Notes: a model not told the origin generated them from the letters alone. A DNA stretch of 64,000 nt from JAHFRG01 sp041495205 (GCA_041495205.1 JBGQCF010000003.1:65511-129510), one strand, 5' to 3'. Positions 34,623 through 44,642 are shown, counted from the stretch's first letter. Numbers and translations are program-made.

Positions 34623-35744
34623 TCAGGCCACTTTTACTGCAACAGTTTCCGGAGTTCCGCCGTGCATCGCTTCAAACAGCGCCTGGCGCACCAGATCCAT
34701 GCCTTCAGCAGTGTGTGCGCTCAAACGAACACGCGCAATTTTACCATACTCGTCGCGCTCCATGCCCTGCCGCCAGCCGCACAAGTCGATTTTATTGAGC
34801 ACCAGCACCTGCGGCAGCTGATCTGCGCCAATCTCTGCAAGCACTTTGTTCACCTCAATGATCTGCTGGTCGCGGTTGGGATGGCTGGCATCCACCACAT
34901 GCAGCAGCAAATCCGCCAGAGCGGTTTCTTCCAGAGTGGCGCGGAACGCATCAACCAGGGTATGCGGGAGGCTGCGGATAAAACCTACAGTGTCGGAAAG
35001 CACCACCGTGCCGCAATCCGGGATGAACAGTTTGCGCGAAGTAGTATCGAGAGTCGCGAACAGCTGGTCGGCGACATAAGCGTGGGCATGAGTAAGACAA
35101 TTGAATAGCGTGGATTTGCCGGCATTGGTGTAACCCACCAGCGATACCGACAGCACGTTGGCGCGGCGGCGCGCCTTGCGCTGCACTTCGCGCTGACGGC
35201 GCAACCGCGCGAGCTTATCCTTAAGCACCTTGACGCGTTTCGCGAGCAAGCGGCGGTCGGTTTCCAATTGCGTCTCGCCCGGGCCGCGCAAGCCAATACC
35301 GCCTTTTTGCCGCTCCAAGTGGGTCCAGCCGCGTACCAGGCGGGTGGAAAGATGCTCCAGTTGCGCCAGCTCCACTTGCAGCTTTCCTTCGTGGCTTTTC
35401 GCGCGCTGTGCGAAGATATCGAGGATAAGACTGGTTCGATCCACCACTCTGCAGCGCAGTTCCTTCTCCAGGTTGCGCTCCTGGGCGGGGGACAAATCAT
35501 GGTTGAATATGACGACTTGCACACCGCTCTCGCGCAAGGCTTGTGCGATTTCGGCGACTTTGCCTGTGCCGGCAAACAGCGCCGGGTTCGGCTTGGAGCG
35601 TTTTCCTTTTATTACCAGTTTGGGGATGATTCCGGCACTTAGCGCAAGCTGCTGCAATTCTTGCAGGCTTTCTGCATAGCCCGCCTCGCCAAAATCGAGA
35701 CTGACCAATACTCCTGTGTTCCCGCTGTCGGGACGCTCAAACAC
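34623..35744 (-). CDS. hflX: Ribosome-associated GTPase HflX
   Basis: HflX splits stalled ribosomes. The 373-residue protein has the N-terminal HflX domain (GTGKVAEIAQALRE, VIFNHDLSPAQERNLE), a long helical bridge, and the G domain with VGYTNAGKSTLFN, DTVGFI and NKID motifs. Seven bases separate it from hfq. Confidence 0.96.
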   Translation of the reverse strand: MFERPDSGNTGVLVSLDFGEAGYAESLQELQQLALSAGIIPKLVIKGKRSKPNPALFAGTGKVAEIAQALRESGVQVVIFNHDLSPAQERNLEKELRCRVVDRTSLILDIFAQRAKSHEGKLQVELAQLEHLSTRLVRGWTHLERQKGGIGLRGPGETQLETDRRLLAKRVKVLKDKLARLRRQREVQRKARRRANVLSVSLVGYTNAGKSTLFNCLTHAHAYVADQLFATLDTTSRKLFIPDCGTVVLSDTVGFIRSLPHTLVDAFRATLEETALADLLLHVVDASHPNRDQQIIEVNKVLAEIGADQLPQVLVLNKIDLCGWRQGMERDEYGKIARVRLSAHTAEGMDLVRQALFEAMHGGTPETVAVKVA

Positions 35745-35750
35745 CCAGCA

Positions 35751-35993
35751 TTAGCTCTCGGAAGAAGGTTGCTCGAATGGTATGCTGACCGCCTTGGCGG
35801 GCACCACGGTGGAAATTGCGTGCTTGTACACCATTTGCGTTACGGTGTTTTTCAACAGCACCACGTATTGGTCAAACGATTCTATCTGTCCCTGCAATTT
35901 GATGCCGTTCACCAGATAAATGGAAACCGGCACGTGTTCCTTGCGCAAAGCATTCAAGAATGGGTCTTGTAACAATTGCCCTTTTGCACTCAT
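35751..35993 (-). CDS. hfq: RNA chaperone Hfq
   Basis: The 80-residue protein has Sm1 (QDPFLNALRKEHVPVSIYLVNG in part) and Sm2 (YKHAISTVVPAK) motifs; the YKHA residues bind uridine-rich sRNA ends. The C-terminal tail is short and acidic. It leads the hfl cluster, with about 100 bases upstream before der. Confidence 0.97.
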   Translation of the reverse strand: MSAKGQLLQDPFLNALRKEHVPVSIYLVNGIKLQGQIESFDQYVVLLKNTVTQMVYKHAISTVVPAKAVSIPFEQPSSES

Positions 35994-36091
35994 CTTGACT
36001 CCATGGTTTTAGTTATTCGAAAGTTTACTTTACTCGATTTTTTGGCTTAAAGCCAGCCGCCTGGCCCGGCCCAATTCTCTTGTTTTCAAAC

Positions 36092-37414
36092 CTATTTGCC
36101 GGCATAGGGATTGCGGCCATGCTTAAATTGGACTTTGAGGGGCGTGCCCTGCAGCTTGAAAACCTTGCGCAAAGCACCTTCCAGGTAGCGCCGGTAGCTT
36201 TCCGGAACATGGTTTAACGCATTGCCGTGGATCACGATGAGCGGCGGATTCATGCCGCCTTGATGGGCGTAGCGCAGTTTGGGGCGGATGAGGCCCGCAC
36301 GCGGTGGTTGTTGCCTTGCGATCAAGGATTGCAGAGCGCGCGTAAGTTTGGGGGTGGGCAGTTTCGTCATTGCCGCTCGGTACGCCGCATCCACCGACTT
36401 GAGCAGCGCACCCACGCCCTTGCCCTGCAGCGCGGAAATATAATGCACCTTGGCAAAATCCAGAAACCTGAGTTTCCTCGCCATATCGTTTTTGATTTTC
36501 TCGCGCCGCTCCGCGCTCAACCCGTCCCATTTGTTGACCGCCAACACCAGCGCTCTGCCCGCCTCCAGGATAAATCCCGCGATATGCGTATCCTGTTCGG
36601 CAATATCCTGCTGCGCGTCCAGCACCAGCACGACAACATTGGCGTTCTCCACCGCCTGCAGGGCTTTGATCGTCGAAAATTTTTCGACCGCTTCATGCAC
36701 TTTGCCGCGCTTTCTCAATCCTGCAGTGTCAATCAAGGTATAGTTTTTGCCATTGCGCTCAAAATCCACATAAATGCTGTCGCGCGTCGTGCCCGGCTCG
36801 GCGAACACAATGACCCGTTCCTCGCCGAGCAGGCTGTTAACCAGCGTGGATTTGCCCGCGTTAGGACGGCCTACAATGGCGATTTTGGGATGCTTGCGCT
36901 GTTCGTCGAGTGCTCGCGCGGGCGGCACGTCAGCCAAAACCAACTCGATAAGCTCACTCACACCTTCGCCATGCTCCGCAGATATCGGCAAGGGGTCGCC
37001 CAAACCCAGTTCGAAGAATTCCGCAGCCGCAATATCCCGCGCCATTCCTTCCGCTTTGTTCACCACCAGCCACAGCGGACGCCCGCTCTTGCGCAGGCTC
37101 TCCGCGATGATCTTGTCGCCTGCGTGCAAGCCTTGCCGCGCATCCACCATGAACAGAATCTTGTCGCCCTCGGCGATGGCCTGCTGAGTCTGTTTCGCCA
37201 TCTCAGCCAAAATGCCACCTTTGGCCGCCGGCTCGAAACCGCCGGTATCCACCACCAGAAAAGGTTTTATCCCCACCCTGCCGTGACCGTAATGCCGGTC
37301 GCGCGTCAACCCCGGCGCATCGGCAACAATAGCGTCGCGGCTTCTCGTAAGGCGGTTAAACAAAGTGGATTTGCCGACGTTGGTGCGGCCGACTATGACC
37401 AGGGTGGGTTTCAT
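36092..37414 (-). CDS. der: Ribosome biogenesis GTPase Der (EngA)
   Basis: The 440-residue protein has two tandem G domains, with P-loops GRTNVGKST (about 8-16) and GRPNAGKST (about 182-190), and a C-terminal KH-like domain. Both have DTGG/DTAG and NKxD motifs. It acts in 50S assembly. It follows bamB by 43 bases. Confidence 0.96.
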   Translation of the reverse strand: MKPTLVIVGRTNVGKSTLFNRLTRSRDAIVADAPGLTRDRHYGHGRVGIKPFLVVDTGGFEPAAKGGILAEMAKQTQQAIAEGDKILFMVDARQGLHAGDKIIAESLRKSGRPLWLVVNKAEGMARDIAAAEFFELGLGDPLPISAEHGEGVSELIELVLADVPPARALDEQRKHPKIAIVGRPNAGKSTLVNSLLGEERVIVFAEPGTTRDSIYVDFERNGKNYTLIDTAGLRKRGKVHEAVEKFSTIKALQAVENANVVVLVLDAQQDIAEQDTHIAGFILEAGRALVLAVNKWDGLSAERREKIKNDMARKLRFLDFAKVHYISALQGKGVGALLKSVDAAYRAAMTKLPTPKLTRALQSLIARQQPPRAGLIRPKLRYAHQGGMNPPLIVIHGNALNHVPESYRRYLEGALRKVFKLQGTPLKVQFKHGRNPYAGK

Positions 37415-37457
37415 TGCGGAATGGATAATACCGCGGATTAACCGCTCAAGCGCGATT

Positions 37458-38618
37458 TTAGTGCAGCAACTCGACGTTCATGGCGTACAGTCCGCCATTA
37501 CGCGTCAGCACCAACAGCCCTTTACTCAATGCGATTGGCGGCGCCGAGACGCGGCCGCCGTCGGTTGCAAGGCGCGCGGCAAACGAACCGTCCTCACGCG
37601 ACACAAAATGCACGTAACCATGAAAATCCGCAACCACAATATAACGGCCTAGAGCAAGCGGAGCGGTAATCCTTCGCGCGAACAGTTTGTCCTGCTTCCA
37701 CACGCTGGCGCCGCTCACTTTGTCTAGCGCCACCACTGTGCCTTTATCATCGCTCACATACAGGTTGTGCTCATCCAGGGTCAAACCGGCAATGCTGGAG
37801 ATATCGCGCGCCCATAGAAGGTTACCGCGCAACAAGTCAAAACACGCGACACGGCCCTGGTATGCGACGGCGCACACCCGTTCGTCATCCACAACCGGCG
37901 TGCTGGTGATGTCGGTCACCCGTTCCAGTTCAGTGGTTCCGCGCGGCAACGCTACCGTGGCCTCCCAGCCGATGTTGCCATTATTAATGTCGAGCGCCAC
38001 CAGCTTGCCTCCGGCGAACCCGGCGAACACGCCGCCGCGGGTTATGGCGACACTGGCAAACGAGCGTACTGTGAGCACAGGCGTATTGCGCTGGTACACC
38101 CATCTGCGCTTGCCGTTCTCCGCGTCCAGTCCGAAAATCCGTCCATCTTCGGTGCGCACCACCACGATGCCTTCCGCGACCTGCGGCGCGCTCAGAATTT
38201 CGCTGGTAAGTTGTGATTTCCAGAGCGCGTAACCTCGATTATCAAATGCCAGCAGCTCGCCTTTTATATTGCCCACCAGAACCAGGTTACGCACGGCGCC
38301 GACGCCACCGGAAAGCTTGCGCCGGGTATCCACGCGCCAGATCAACTTACCCGTCGCCGCGTCATACCGCAGCAAATCGCCGTATTCATTGGCGGCATAA
38401 ACACTATCATCGGCAAAAACCGGGGTGAAGACATAAGCGCCGGATGACCCGATTCCTTTCTGCCATTGAATGCTCGCCTTGGCAGCACGCTTAAACGCAA
38501 CCAGCCGCGCCGGTTTGTCCGCCGTATTGTCATCGCCGCCAAATCCTGGCAGGTCGGAGCACGCGCAAAGCACAAGCGCTAGCAACGCGGTTGCCGCTTT
38601 GCGCAACCAGCCGCTCAT
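37458..38618 (-). CDS. bamB: Outer membrane assembly lipoprotein BamB
   Basis: A 386-residue lipoprotein with signal peptide and lipobox LCAC (Cys20), then an eight-bladed PQQ/WD-like propeller with repeated WKQDKL, LVALDI and VVDD-type strands. It helps the BAM complex fold outer membrane proteins. It abuts yfgM directly (stop and start adjacent). Confidence 0.95.
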   Translation of the reverse strand: MSGWLRKAATALLALVLCACSDLPGFGGDDNTADKPARLVAFKRAAKASIQWQKGIGSSGAYVFTPVFADDSVYAANEYGDLLRYDAATGKLIWRVDTRRKLSGGVGAVRNLVLVGNIKGELLAFDNRGYALWKSQLTSEILSAPQVAEGIVVVRTEDGRIFGLDAENGKRRWVYQRNTPVLTVRSFASVAITRGGVFAGFAGGKLVALDINNGNIGWEATVALPRGTTELERVTDITSTPVVDDERVCAVAYQGRVACFDLLRGNLLWARDISSIAGLTLDEHNLYVSDDKGTVVALDKVSGASVWKQDKLFARRITAPLALGRYIVVADFHGYVHFVSREDGSFAARLATDGGRVSAPPIALSKGLLVLTRNGGLYAMNVELLH

Positions 38619-39248
38619 TTACTTTCCTCCCAGGGCATCCAGCTTGATCTGGATCAAATCACGGTAGTTACTCTTTTTGTCAATTTTTTCGAACGCCGCT
38701 TGGTAGGCGCCGCGCGCCTCCGCTGGTTTGCCCTGGGCGAGCAGCACGTCTCCCTTGAGGTCTAAATAAAACGCGTCATAAGCCGGGCTGTGTTTGGCTT
38801 CCAGCAGCCGCAAGGCCTGAGTGTAATTCTTTTCGTCAAGCAGCATTCCAGCGAGCCTGAGCCGCGCGATGTCCTGCAATTCGTCTTCAGCTGCGTGGTC
38901 GATGACCCACTGCAGCTGCGCCTTGGCGCTTTGCGCGTCGCCAGCCTGGTAATTGACCTTGGCTGCGATCAGCGCCGCGCGCGGCGCGTAAGCGGTGGAA
39001 GAAAATTTGTCAACGAGGGTTGCGGCGACTTCGCGGATTTTCTTCGCATTATTTTCCGGCACCAATTGCTGCAACGCGCCGTAAAGTTCAGCCGCCTGCT
39101 GCGCTTGGGATTGCTGATAATAGCGCCATCCCTGGACGCCCGCCATTGCAACAACAAAAACGATGACGGTGAGGATAACCACCCGCCTGTTTTCCTTCCA
39201 CCAAGCTTTCAGCGCGTCTATTTGTTCCTGTTCTTGTAAATCAAACAT
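38619..39248 (-). CDS. yfgM: YfgM-family TPR protein
   Basis: A 209-residue inner membrane protein with a short cytoplasmic N-terminus (QEQEQIDALKAWWKENRR), one span (about 23-43) and a periplasmic TPR region. YfgM binds the SecYEG chaperone partner PpiD in E. coli. It overlaps the hisS stop by eight bases and precedes bamB. Confidence 0.92.
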   Translation of the reverse strand: MFDLQEQEQIDALKAWWKENRRVVILTVIVFVVAMAGVQGWRYYQQSQAQQAAELYGALQQLVPENNAKKIREVAATLVDKFSSTAYAPRAALIAAKVNYQAGDAQSAKAQLQWVIDHAAEDELQDIARLRLAGMLLDEKNYTQALRLLEAKHSPAYDAFYLDLKGDVLLAQGKPAEARGAYQAAFEKIDKKSNYRDLIQIKLDALGGK

Positions 39249-40506
39249 GGTGTTTCCTCAGCATATCGGTTAACTCTTTTACTCCGGTGCGGATCTGTTC
39301 GCCTGCTTCGCGCAAGGGTTTAAGGCTTGCTTGCTGTGCCTGCGCTTCGTCGTCTCCGATGATCACGGCAAAGCGCGCGCCGCTTGAGTCGGCTCTTTTC
39401 ATTTGCGACTTAAAGCTGCCGCCGCCGCAATGCAGTATCACGCGAATTCCGTAGCCGCGCAGTTCCTCCGCAACCTGAAGCGCGAATTTATCAGCCACTT
39501 CGCCTTGATGCACCAGATAGACATCCGCAGGCTGCGCGGCGGGCGCGCTGCCCTGCAACAGAGCCAGCAAGCGTTCGATCCCCATGGCGTAACCGCAAGC
39601 AGGTGTGGACTTGCCGCCCAATTGCTCCACCAGGCCGTCGTAACGGCCGCCCGCGCACACCGTGTTTTGTGCGCCCAGTTTATCGGACATCCACTCGAAT
39701 ACGGTCAGATTGTAGTAATCCAGTCCGCGCACCAAGCGTGGGGCGATTTCAAATTCAATCCCGGCGTGGCGCAGCAGCGCTTGCAGCTCTTCGAAGTGCT
39801 CGCGGGAGGCCTCATCGAGATCGTCAAGCAGACGCGGCGCGCCGGCGATAATGGGCTGCAATGCGGGATCCTTGCTGTCCAGCACCCGCAGTGGGTTCCT
39901 TTCCACGCGGTTGCGCACCGACTCGTCCAGTTTTTTCCCAAATGAGGCCAGATATTTTTTCAGGCGCTCGCGGTAACGCGCACGACAATCCACGCTTCCC
40001 AGCGTATTGATTCGTAGTTTGATATCCCGCAAGCCCAACTTGTTCCACAGCCACTCGCACATGATGATGTGCTCGGCGTCAATGTCCGGGCCGGGATAGC
40101 CCAGCGCTTCGACCCCTACCTGGTGGAACTGACGGAAGCGTCCCTGCTGCGGGCGTTCGTGGCGGAACATCGGCCCCGTATAATAAAGCCGTTGCGGGCC
40201 CGGATAAAGCAAATTGTGTTGCAACACGGCACGCACGCAGGATGCCGTGCCTTCAGGGCGCAAGGTCAGACTCTCTCCGTTCAGCTGGTCGGTAAAGGTG
40301 TACATTTCCTTCTCAACAATGTCTGTCGTTTCTCCGATCGAACGCACGAAAAGATCGGTCTTCTCCAGGATGGGCGTACGGATATTGAGGTAGCCGTAAC
40401 TTTGCAACCAGGCGCGCACGGTATCTTCAACGTATTCCCACAAGTACGTTTGGCTCGGCAGGACATCGCCCATGCCGCGAATCGCCTGGATGTTTTTGTC
40501 TGTCAT
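39241..40506 (-). CDS. hisS: Histidyl-tRNA synthetase
   Basis: The 421-residue class II synthetase has the N-terminal IRGMGDVLPSQ, motif 2 (TLRPEGTASCVRA, MFRHERPQQGRFRQFHQ), the HisA/HisB motifs (LVRGLDYYNLTVFEW, AGGRYDGLV) and a C-terminal anticodon-binding domain. It is distinct from hisZ. Here it directly follows rodZ with 71 bases between, with no ispG. Confidence 0.97.
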   Translation of the reverse strand: MTDKNIQAIRGMGDVLPSQTYLWEYVEDTVRAWLQSYGYLNIRTPILEKTDLFVRSIGETTDIVEKEMYTFTDQLNGESLTLRPEGTASCVRAVLQHNLLYPGPQRLYYTGPMFRHERPQQGRFRQFHQVGVEALGYPGPDIDAEHIIMCEWLWNKLGLRDIKLRINTLGSVDCRARYRERLKKYLASFGKKLDESVRNRVERNPLRVLDSKDPALQPIIAGAPRLLDDLDEASREHFEELQALLRHAGIEFEIAPRLVRGLDYYNLTVFEWMSDKLGAQNTVCAGGRYDGLVEQLGGKSTPACGYAMGIERLLALLQGSAPAAQPADVYLVHQGEVADKFALQVAEELRGYGIRVILHCGGGSFKSQMKRADSSGARFAVIIGDDEAQAQQASLKPLREAGEQIRTGVKELTDMLRKHHV

Positions 40507-40577
40507 TAGATATAGATGGGAAATAACTTCGGATACGACGAATCGTGATCTCTAAGGAATTCCGGTTCCGGAACTTT

Positions 40578-41435
40578 TTACTCCAAAGTTATTCGCGCCA
40601 CGTCAACTTTAGTATATGGTTGCAAATCGACAGGCTTGTCGTTATAAGTGAGCCGCACACCGGCGGCATTGCCCGCCACCAGCAAAAAAGGCGGGTAACC
40701 GCGCACGGTTTGCGTGCTGCCGGCGGGATTAAGCTGCGCGAAAATCGTCCTGCCGTTTTTATCGGTAATTCCAACCCACGTTTCCTCGTCAAACTCGAGC
40801 CTTATTTCGCTGCTCCGGATTTGTTGCGCAACCGGCCTGGCTTCGCCGGTCTGCTCAGGCAGCGGCGTGTCGCCGGGTACAACCGGACCTGAGGTGCTGG
40901 CCTGGTTTGCGGGGCTTGCTGTGTTTGCCGGATTTGCGGGACTTGCAGGCCTTGGTGTAAATTGCGCTACCGGCGTTTTGCTTTTCTGCGGTTTAACCGC
41001 GGCAGATACCGGCTTGGTGCGCGGTACCGATTGCTCTCGATACCACTCGTAGACCAGAAACATTACTCCCAGCGACGCGAATAAAGCAAAAGCGGCGTAG
41101 CTTCGCCATAGATTGTTTTTATTCGAAACGCTCGGGATTTCCGCCACACCCGGCTCGGCTTCGGGAACCTGCGGCATGGGCAGCAAATGCTCGGTGGGTT
41201 TCAACAACGGTTCGGCATCAATCTGCAACAGCTTGGCATAGTTGCGAATGAAGCCGCGCACAAAGGTTATGCGCGGCAGGCTTTTATAATCATCTGCCTC
41301 CAGCGCTTCAATCTGCCGCACTCCCAGTTTAAGCTGCCGCGCCACATCGGCGACGGAAAGGCCCTGGCGCTGGCGCGCCGCGGAAAGAATGCTGCCGGCG
41401 CCCGCACTTTTGTTGTCAGCGGCGCCCTCGCTCAT
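40578..41435 (-). CDS. rodZ: RodZ-like cytoskeletal membrane protein
   Basis: A 285-residue bitopic protein: N-terminal helix-turn-helix (RQGLSVADVARQLKLGVRQI), one span (about 107-125), a periplasmic linker with repeated ASPANPANTASPANQAS-type Pro/Ala/Asn units, and a C-terminal DUF4115 beta domain with EETWVGITDKNG. RodZ links MreB filaments to the wall machinery. Overlaps pilW stop by four bases. Confidence 0.92.
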   Translation of the reverse strand: MSEGAADNKSAGAGSILSAARQRQGLSVADVARQLKLGVRQIEALEADDYKSLPRITFVRGFIRNYAKLLQIDAEPLLKPTEHLLPMPQVPEAEPGVAEIPSVSNKNNLWRSYAAFALFASLGVMFLVYEWYREQSVPRTKPVSAAVKPQKSKTPVAQFTPRPASPANPANTASPANQASTSGPVVPGDTPLPEQTGEARPVAQQIRSSEIRLEFDEETWVGITDKNGRTIFAQLNPAGSTQTVRGYPPFLLVAGNAAGVRLTYNDKPVDLQPYTKVDVARITLE

Positions 41436-42211
41436 TCGAATCGTCCATAATTGAGCGCCCGGGTTTCGTTGGACTCCGGATATTTCCTGCGCAATTGCAA
41501 AGCGTAGCTGGCCTCAGCGTCGCGGTTGCCGAGCTTGTGCTCGATGCGCACGCCCAGCCACAGGCTCTCCGCTGTCGGAACCCCCACTCGCATATATTTT
41601 ACGAGATGCGTCTTGGCCTCGGTGTACTGGCCGCGCTTAAACGACAAGTCGGCCATGTTATAGAGAGCCTGCGGCTGATCCGGACGAATGCGCAGCGCCT
41701 TGCGGAAATACTCTTCTGCGGCTTTTTCATCGCCTTTCTGTCGCATGCAAACGCCTGCATAGGCATAGGATTTCTCCGGCGTGGCATACAACGGATTTTT
41801 CATTGCCGCCATAAAATATTTGATGGATTGATCCTCGCGCTTGCGCTGGCAAAGGAACCATCCGTAATTGTGGTTGGCGTCGGAATCGAGCGGATTGAGT
41901 CGCAGCGCCTGCTGGAAGTTGCGTTCCGCTTCCGCATCTTCGCGCAATTCCATGTGCACCAGGCCCATGACATTATAGGCGGGAGCATAGTTGGGATCAT
42001 CGCGCAACGCTTCTTTCAGTTCCTGCAATGCTATGCCCAGCTGGCCGCGCTCGTAATAGCCCGCACCAAGATCGGTATGAATTTGTGCCCGTCTCTTCGC
42101 ATCAGCCGGTTTCGCGGGAGGGCTGTCCTGCGGTGCTGTGGGGGTCGTTTGAGTTTGCTGCACGCAGCCTGCAAGCACCCATAGCAGGCAGATCAACAGG
42201 GTTTTGGTCAA
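41432..42211 (-). CDS. pilW: Type IV pilus biogenesis lipoprotein PilW (PilF)
   Basis: A 259-residue outer membrane lipoprotein that assembles the PilQ secretin. Signal peptide with lipobox LAGC, then about six TPR units (DLGAGYYERGQLGIALQEL, NYGWFLCQRKREDQSIKYF in part). I chose TTG at 42211: GGAGAA lies upstream and the TTGA overlaps the rlmN stop. An in-frame ATG further up would fall inside rlmN. Confidence 0.9.
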   Translation of the reverse strand: MTKTLLICLLWVLAGCVQQTQTTPTAPQDSPPAKPADAKRRAQIHTDLGAGYYERGQLGIALQELKEALRDDPNYAPAYNVMGLVHMELREDAEAERNFQQALRLNPLDSDANHNYGWFLCQRKREDQSIKYFMAAMKNPLYATPEKSYAYAGVCMRQKGDEKAAEEYFRKALRIRPDQPQALYNMADLSFKRGQYTEAKTHLVKYMRVGVPTAESLWLGVRIEHKLGNRDAEASYALQLRRKYPESNETRALNYGRFE

Positions 42212-43299
42212 AGTGAATTCTCCATGAATGCGACTTTGCGCAATTTGCGCTTGGTCCGATCCTGCACCTCGCCGACCAATTGGCCGCACGCGGCGTCAAT
42301 GTCGTCGCCGCGCGTTTTGCGCGTGGTCACCACAATGCCGGCGTGTGTCAGAACGTCACGAAAGCGGCTGATTGCCTCAGGCGTGGAACGCCGATACCCT
42401 GAATCGGGAAATGGATTGAACGGGATCAGGTTGAATTTGCACGGCACATCCTTGACCAAGGCAACCAGTTGGCGCGCCTGTGCAACGCTGTCGTTAATGC
42501 CGTCGAGCATGACATACTCGAAAGTGACGAAATCCCTCGGCGCGGCGGCAATATATCTGCGGCAGGCGGCGAGCAGTTCGCGCAGCGGATATTTTTTATT
42601 GACCGGCACCAGAATATCGCGCAATGCATCGTTCGGCGCATGCAGCGATACCGCCAGCGCCACCGGGCAGGCTTTGCTCAAGCGGTCTATGCCGGGCACC
42701 ACACCCGAAGTGCTTAGGGTGACGCGCCGGCGCGATAAACCATACGCGTTGTCATCCAGCATCAAACGCAGCGCGCCTACAACATTGTCAAAATTCAACA
42801 GCGGCTCGCCCATTCCCATCAGCACCACATTGCTGATTACCCGCTTATCCTTAGGATCACGACCAAGCGCTTTGTTTGCCCACCACAGCTGACCGATGAT
42901 TTCGGCAGTGCTGAGGTTGCGGTTAAAACCTTGTCTGCCGGTCGAGCAAAAAGTACATTCCAACGCGCAGCCCGCCTGGGTGGAAATGCACAGCGTGCCG
43001 CGTTCGGCTTCCGGGATGAACACCGCGTCGACGGCGTTGCCGTTGCCCACTTCCAGCAACCACTTGCGGGTGCCGTCGGCCGAAACACTGGCGGATTTTA
43101 CTTTAGGCGGCTCGATTATTGCCGCCGCCGAAAGCTTCTCGCGTAAGCTCTTGGCGAGATCGCTCATTTTGGCAAAATCGTTTTCGCCGAAATGATGTAT
43201 CCAGCGCAAAAGCTGCCTGGCGCGAAACGGCTTCTCACCGATTTCCTTGCAGAAAGCGGTAAGACGCGTCAAATCATAATCAAGCAGGTTGACAGGCAT
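42208..43299 (-). CDS. rlmN: Dual-specificity RNA methyltransferase RlmN
   Basis: A radical SAM enzyme methylating C2 of A2503 in 23S rRNA and A37 in tRNA. The 363-residue protein has the cluster motif CALECTFCSTG, the GMGEPLLNFD segment and C-terminal Cys in DAACGQL for the methyl-Cys mechanism. Its start shares base 43299 with the ndk stop. Confidence 0.96.
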   Translation of the reverse strand: MPVNLLDYDLTRLTAFCKEIGEKPFRARQLLRWIHHFGENDFAKMSDLAKSLREKLSAAAIIEPPKVKSASVSADGTRKWLLEVGNGNAVDAVFIPEAERGTLCISTQAGCALECTFCSTGRQGFNRNLSTAEIIGQLWWANKALGRDPKDKRVISNVVLMGMGEPLLNFDNVVGALRLMLDDNAYGLSRRRVTLSTSGVVPGIDRLSKACPVALAVSLHAPNDALRDILVPVNKKYPLRELLAACRRYIAAAPRDFVTFEYVMLDGINDSVAQARQLVALVKDVPCKFNLIPFNPFPDSGYRRSTPEAISRFRDVLTHAGIVVTTRKTRGDDIDAACGQLVGEVQDRTKRKLRKVAFMENSL

Positions 43300-43724
43300 T
43301 AGCGTGAGTGAATCTCCAGCGTTGGGAAAAAATAGGCGATTTCCATCGCGGCGGTTTCCAGGCTGTCGGAGCCGTGTACTGTATTAAGGTTAATGCTTTG
43401 GGCGAAATCCGCGCGCAGCGTGCCCTTGGCCGCCTTTTTGGGATCAGTCGCGCCCATCAACTCGCGGTTGACCTGAATCGCATTGTCCCCTTCCAGCACC
43501 TGCACCATCACCGGGCCGGAGGTCATGAACTCCACCAGGTCATTGAAAAAAGGCCGCTCGCGGTGGATGGCATAAAATCCTTCGGCCTGTTTGCGGGACA
43601 GGTGCAGCATGCGCGCGGCGACGATCTTGAGGCCATTTTCCTCCAAACGGGAATAGATTTTTCCGATGATATTTTTCACCACGCCATCCGGTTTGACGAT
43701 GGACAGAGTACGTTCAACAGCCAT
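43299..43724 (-). CDS. ndk: Nucleoside diphosphate kinase
   Basis: The 141-residue enzyme balances NTP pools. It opens ERTLSIVKPDGVVKN and has the active-site NTVHGSDS with the phosphorylated His at about 117. It is the first gene of the ndk-rlmN-pilW-rodZ run. Confidence 0.97.
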   Translation of the reverse strand: MAVERTLSIVKPDGVVKNIIGKIYSRLEENGLKIVAARMLHLSRKQAEGFYAIHRERPFFNDLVEFMTSGPVMVQVLEGDNAIQVNRELMGATDPKKAAKGTLRADFAQSINLNTVHGSDSLETAAMEIAYFFPTLEIHSR

Positions 43725-43927
43725 TCACCATCTCCATATAGATTCCGTCAGAGCTATTAAATTCAAGATTAATCTATAAAAATACCATGTTAGGGCTCTC
43801 AAATAAAGCCTTGACGCTTAATTTTTACCGGCCTCTCCCCAAGCCAAAGCCTGGGCCATGGCCAGAATTCCTTCCTCCACGCATAATGCACGAATATTGC
43901 GCCCACCGCTGTGACAGGTCCTGACTA

Positions 43928-44584
43928 ATGAATACGTTTCCGCGCCTGGTTTTCCGTATGTGTGCGCTGCTGTTGCTGGCCGCCGGGTCTGCCCCGGCTG
44001 AACCGCTGCTTACTCACGAGCAGGCGCTGCAGGATTTGGATCAGCCCTATTCCGAGGCACGCCGCCGCGCGGTTGCCCGCCTGGGCGAAATCGGCGTGAT
44101 GAGCGACACGCCGGCGCTGCTCAAGCGCCTGCGCGATAGCGACGGGTTCACCCGCAAGCTCGCGGAAAACGTCCTATGGCAGGTATGGAGCCGCTCCGGC
44201 GATGAAAAGATCGACGCCCTGTTGCAGCAGGGCGTCGCGCAAATGCAGGAAGGCCCGGTGCGACTGGCGCTCGCGACATTCAACAAAATCATCGAGCTCA
44301 AGCCGGATTTCGCCGAAGGCTGGAACAAGCGCGCCACGCTTTATTTCATCATGGGCGAATATGAGAAATCGCTCCGCGATTGCGATGAAGTAATGAAAAG
44401 CAATCCCTATCACTTCGGCGCGCTCGCCGGCTACGGCCAGATTTATTCGCGGCTTGACCGGCCGGAACTCGCGCTCGAGTATTTCCGCCGCGCACTCGAA
44501 CTCAATCCTAACCTGCACGGCGTCGCACTTGCTATCAAAAAACTGGAACGGGAAATGGGCGAGAAACGCAAGCGCACCATTTGA
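43928..44584 (+). CDS. Exported TPR protein with HEAT-like N-terminal part
   Basis: A 218-residue periplasmic protein with a signal peptide (to about APA at 24), a helical region like a HEAT repeat (SEARRRAVARLGEIGVMSDTPALLKRLRDSD in part), then TPR units (ALATFNKIIELKPDFAEGWNKRA, RRALELNPNLHG in part). Function unknown. It is the only rightward gene between the ndk and MAPEG genes and has its own upstream gap of about 200 bases. Confidence 0.75.
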   Translation: MNTFPRLVFRMCALLLLAAGSAPAEPLLTHEQALQDLDQPYSEARRRAVARLGEIGVMSDTPALLKRLRDSDGFTRKLAENVLWQVWSRSGDEKIDALLQQGVAQMQEGPVRLALATFNKIIELKPDFAEGWNKRATLYFIMGEYEKSLRDCDEVMKSNPYHFGALAGYGQIYSRLDRPELALEYFRRALELNPNLHGVALAIKKLEREMGEKRKRTI

Positions 44585-44642
44585 TTTATCGAACGACGTG
44601 CGCGCATATCATTTAATTCGCGAGCGGCCACCGAAGGCGGAT

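Noticed and set aside
36040..36060. TGGCTTAAAGCCA palindrome near the der stop as a terminator
   Set aside because: The loop is too small and the flanking run is A when read in the direction of transcription.
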